Shown piece by piece: positions 60,778 to 64,000 of a stretch of DNA of 64,000 nt; within the stretch, counting starts at the first letter, position 1, and each line of letters opens with the position of its first letter. The notes beneath the pieces are model-generated. The model did no database searches. It was not told the DNA's origin and saw only the letters and a list, made by a program, of their open reading frames with translations. A program made the position numbers and the translations under genes. The stretch lies in NCBI RefSeq assembly GCF_048544455.1, contig NC_133538.1, positions 440,508,311 to 440,572,310 on the forward strand. The letters are read 5' to 3'. The stretch is from Silene latifolia. Lineage: Eukaryota > Streptophyta > Magnoliopsida > Caryophyllales > Caryophyllaceae.

Positions 60778-62848
60778 AATATCCCCAAACCGAACCTTTA
60801 CTCGTCCCGAGTAAAGAGGTGACTAAAACTAGACCTTTATTTAAACTATCCTACTAATATAACCGATATGAGACAATTAGCGGGTCTCACTCCGCCCCTT
60901 CAACTCACAACAAGACAACCATGAGGTAGGATGCCTTCTTGCAAGGCAAGGTGGGGCTTGCCAAAATGGCGATACATCCAATCATTAAGCACACAAAATC
61001 AAGTAATGGATGCATCTACAAAAGAATAGCCACTTTCCTCATCTAAGTGGCGGAAATTATCTACAAGGGAAGCAATTCAAGGGTACACACTCCTTCATAG
61101 ATACAATTTCTTCAAACTACTAAGCCTAGAAGGATACCAATAAATCACCTCCAAAATGTGTCAAGCTAGGGTACCTTTGTCCTCAATCGTTAAATGCTTT
61201 TGTCAAGAGTAGACTCCCAATGGCGTTAGAAACACTGGAGGATCGCGGAATTCCCCCTCTTGCCTAGACAAGAAGAAGGGTCGTCCCCTCTCTACCATGC
61301 ACAAAAATGGATACGGTGGATAAAGGGATCGATAGTTTTTGAGTTTCATTTTGGGAGTTTGCTTTCGTTGTTGTTTTTCCCCCCAATTTCTTGTGGCATA
61401 TAACATTTGAGAACACTTTCTTTTTGCCATTTCTTTTTGATTTTTGGCTTTTCAATACTTGACAACTTTTTTGCATTTCTTTTTGAACATTTTCAAAGTC
61501 ACCCCAATTAGTAACGAGGGTGCCTTGTATTTGAAGCTTAGGAGTTCTATTTTTTTGCTCCTCTTTTCATTTGATGCATTTTTCCAAACTTTCTTTCACT
61601 TTTCATTTCTTTGAACTCAAATTGATTTCTTTTTGTGCCCATTCCCTTTGATGACAAAAATGTATGGTAGAACATGGATGAATGATGGAAGTATGCATGG
61701 TTTCAAGGGTCACCTTGGAATAAACGGTAGCCAAAGAGTTATCACACCACAAGGTACTCTTGACTAGGCCTTAAACCATGGGTCAAAGGATACTAGTATG
61801 ACACATCCTATGGTGTTTTACAAGTATTCTAACAAGCAAAGTCTTAAGAAGAAAAAGTATCTACTAGGGCCTATATACACTTGTCAAGCTTCCCAAGTAG
61901 ACGGTTTCGCAAAATTTTTCTAACATGCAAACTACATGCCATGATGCAACTACCATATATACATCCTAATGCAAATGTTTCTACCAACTAATATGCCAAA
62001 TAATCTAAATGCAAGTCCTAGGTTCACATTGTTATACCGCATCAATCAAAATAAAGCCACATAGTCATTAACATAAAGAGGAAAACGGAGATTGGAAAGA
62101 TCATACCATGCGGTCTTCAATATCCTCATGTCTCGAATGTGGCGTAGTCAATCAATGTGAAAAAGGATAAAACAAACAAAAATATATACAAAAATATATA
62201 CATGACTACACTACAAAGGAAATGAACATGTTTTTGGATTTTTCAATTTTTCAAATTTTTATGGGTTTTGTTTTTATGAAATTAAAAGACATATTTTTGT
62301 GATTTTTCGAAATTTTTCAATTTTTATGCATTTTTGGAATATAAATTCCCATCCCCCACTTTATTTTGGACATTGTCCTCAATGTACATGTAGGAGTAGG
62401 AATAAAAAGGAAATACATGTTTTTGGATTTTTGATTTTATGGAAATTGAAGTGCAAATGCAATGATATGATATGAATGAATGCATGCTCTAACTAAATGC
62501 AATTCTATATGACATATATAACAAATGAATGCAATCTAAACTATACTATATGATGCATGATTTCTAGTAAGCTATGGTCACCTATGATCAAACCTCCCCA
62601 AACCGATTTAAACACTATTCCTAGTGTAGAAAAGAATAGGATTGGTCATTAGTGATTATGCATGAATTCTAGTCTATATGCAACTAACTACATGAATCAT
62701 GTGAGATATAATACAATGCAAACTACACTAAATGCATATATACAAATTAATGGTTTTTAAGGGACTCCATCAAACCAAAGATTATCAATTAACAATTTCA
62801 TGGAAAATCATCACTAGCACTCAAAGCACGTAGAAGTCGGTCAAATTC
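60778..62848 (-). mobile_element. 3' untranslated region of element G
   Basis: It begins with the purine tract complement (AATATCCCCAAACCG). Phrases related to the 3' regions of I and D are present (CGAACCTTTACTCGTCCCGAGTAAA, and CTTGCAAGGCAAGGTGGGGCTTG compared with 23041). It is AT-rich with no supported gene. The frames near 61203-61476 are composition artefacts. Confidence 0.75.
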
Positions 62849-63838
62849 TTAGGAGTGGGACATGAATAGGCATGCATAGCAACACAAGATTATGCAATTG
62901 AAAAATGCCCATGTAAAAGACCGAACAAGCATATCAAGAGCATCATGACAAAAATCATAAGAGAAATTATGGATGGTAGAACCATGAAATGGGTAGTTGG
63001 TTGGCAATTCACTCAACTTATCCTCCAAATAGTCAAAATCACCACATTCAATGCAAGTACTCTCATTATCATCCAAGGTGATTTCAAGAGTGTCTATTTG
63101 AGGTTCCCAGATGTCCTCATCATATTCCTCATCCCAACAAGGTCCATTATCAAAGGGGTTGTCATAGCAAGGCTCACCAAGCTCAACACAATTATCTCCC
63201 TCAAATATATCATCCTCAAAGGGTGAGTTTTCACTCAAGCTCACATCCATATCATTCTCACTTTGCCCATTAACATCAAATTCCATGGAGGTTGATTTCA
63301 TTGAAACACAAGAAGAGTAGGATGACGGCATCCAAGCATTAGTTTCACAATCAAGAATGTACTCCTCCTCATCATCACTCTCCTCATCTAGCACTCCATC
63401 TTCCCAAGGTGGGGTAATTTTATGGACAAAGTGGGTTAACTCAAGGTTATAGGAAGGTTTCTCATCCTCACAAATCTCATTTTCATCATAGTTTTCCTCA
63501 ATGAATTTTTGAAATGTGGCTTTTATCACTTCCATTCCTTCCTTGGCATTCTCAAAGATGTCATGTATAGTTTGCTTAAGACAATGGGTGGTCATGAACT
63601 CAACAAATTCCCAAAATTCCTCACAACTCATCTCACATATCCTACCACCACTCAAGTGAAATGCCAAGTTGCGGGTTTCAAGGTTCATGCCATTATAAAC
63701 AACACAACATGCTTCATAATTTGAAATAGTAAAACCATGATGCCAAGCATGAGTCATATAATCTTCAAATCTTGCAACATATTTATCAAATGATTCATTT
63801 TCATATTGCCAAAAAGTGAATGTAGACATGTTGAGCAT
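62849..63838 (-). CDS. Gag-derived ORF of element G, acidic, no pol
   Basis: The frame stays open from the primer site. The first ATGs are at 63838 and 63829 (MSTFTFWQYENES), giving about 330 residues. Residues up to about 90 resemble the second half of an Athila-like gag capsid: FDKYVARFEDYMTHAWHHG, VVYNGMNLETRNLAFHLSGG and EEFWEFVEFMTTH line up with LYEAWERYKGLQRLRPHHG and later blocks of element I. There is no zinc knuckle. The rest is strongly acidic (DEESDDEEEYILDCE) and ends with a hydrophobic FTWAFFNCIILCCYACLF tail that could be a membrane segment. An intact ORF in a pol-less element hints at some selection or recent origin. Function unknown. Confidence 0.65.
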   Translation of the reverse strand: MLNMSTFTFWQYENESFDKYVARFEDYMTHAWHHGFTISNYEACCVVYNGMNLETRNLAFHLSGGRICEMSCEEFWEFVEFMTTHCLKQTIHDIFENAKEGMEVIKATFQKFIEENYDENEICEDEKPSYNLELTHFVHKITPPWEDGVLDEESDDEEEYILDCETNAWMPSSYSSCVSMKSTSMEFDVNGQSENDMDVSLSENSPFEDDIFEGDNCVELGEPCYDNPFDNGPCWDEEYDEDIWEPQIDTLEITLDDNESTCIECGDFDYLEDKLSELPTNYPFHGSTIHNFSYDFCHDALDMLVRSFTWAFFNCIILCCYACLFMSHS

Positions 63839-63943
63839 GTGAAAAAGAACAAGTACAAGAAATAAATTCCCAAGGAACCAAAATTCCTCAAGAAGAAGCA
63901 CAACTAAAACTAGACAAAAGAACAATTCAAATAAACAACACCG

Positions 63944-63961
63944 TCCCCGGCAACGGCGCCA
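63944..63961 (-). other. Primer binding site of element G (Asp tRNA type)
   Basis: TCCCCGGCAACGGCGCCA is the complement of the site in E (TGGCGCCGTTGCCGGGGA) and sits three bases from the LTR start at 63965. Confidence 0.92.
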
Positions 63962-63964
63962 TTT

Positions 63965-64000
63965 TGATGTGGCATGATGTCGTCACTCATCCAATCAAAC
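63965..64000 (-). mobile_element. Edge of the 5' LTR of element G
   Basis: The last 36 bases match 58866-58901 exactly, proving that a second LTR begins here. The remainder lies outside the window. Confidence 0.92.

Larger units (their letters stand above)
58866..64000 (-). mobile_element. Element G: pol-less gypsy element, runs past window end
   Basis: 3' LTR 58866-60777 (1,912 bp), purine tract complement, a 3.2 kb interior, primer site complement (63944-63961) and the first 36 bases of the 5' LTR from 63965, identical to 58866-58901. The interior has a gag-like ORF and no protease, RT or integrase. This is the layout of a large non-autonomous retroelement. LTR ends are homologous to element H. 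Confidence 0.92.

Overview
The window reads as repeat-dense intergenic DNA of a flowering plant, probably a eudicot. The evidence is plant LTR retrotransposons (Ty1/copia and Athila/Tat-like Ty3/gypsy), a CACTA (En/Spm) DNA transposon, a Stowaway-type MITE, AT-rich composition and long microsatellites. I found no intact host gene. The only host-like coding trace is a short prohibitin fragment lying antisense inside the CACTA element. I cannot name the species from the sequence.

The layout is mostly nested insertions, and several steps are proven by target-site duplications (TSDs). LEFT NEST: a minus-strand Athila-like LTR (D, 13489-14967) abuts the 5' LTR of a second gypsy element (A, 607-13488, primer site at 592-603). 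A's LTR is split by a small non-coding LTR element (B, 2296-13037, TSD GCCAC). B's 5' LTR is split by a copia element (C, 2680-11505, TSD TAAAA). MIDDLE: a pol-less gypsy element H (15744 to about 19751), then a truncated D-type LTR (J, 19752-20121 and 55571-56147). RIGHT NEST: J is split by a 35 kb gypsy element I (20122-55565, TSD TCTCT). I's interior holds an A-type LTR remnant (49280-50000), a CACTA transposon F (about 28.2-49.28 kb) and, inside F's transposase gene, an Athila-like element E (30398-39817, TSD GGGAG). RIGHT EDGE: older remnants (56148-58865), then another pol-less gypsy element G (58866 to past the window end).

Most coding parts are broken: C has gag plus frameshifted pol, E has lost its capsid region and the protease active-site Asp, I keeps gag and protease but no pol, and F's transposase has frameshifts besides the E insertion. 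H and G carry gag-like or unrecognised ORFs directly after the primer site and no pol, so they would depend on other elements to move.

The most unusual signal is not a gene. Short CG-rich dyad motifs recur at an alternating short/long spacing in elements that are otherwise unrelated. TCGATCGA repeats at alternating steps of about 21 and about 30 bp (period about 51) in the leader of copia element C, in the LTRs of D/J and E, in E's gag-protease coding region (exactly 21/30 there) and in E's 3' untranslated region. A different motif set (AATCCG..CGG / GACGCCCGTC) recurs at about 20 and about 24 bp in H and G. Spacers between the motifs are not conserved, so these are not ordinary tandem repeats. 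Possible roles are RNA dimerisation or packaging signals, hairpin arrays, or helix-phased protein sites.
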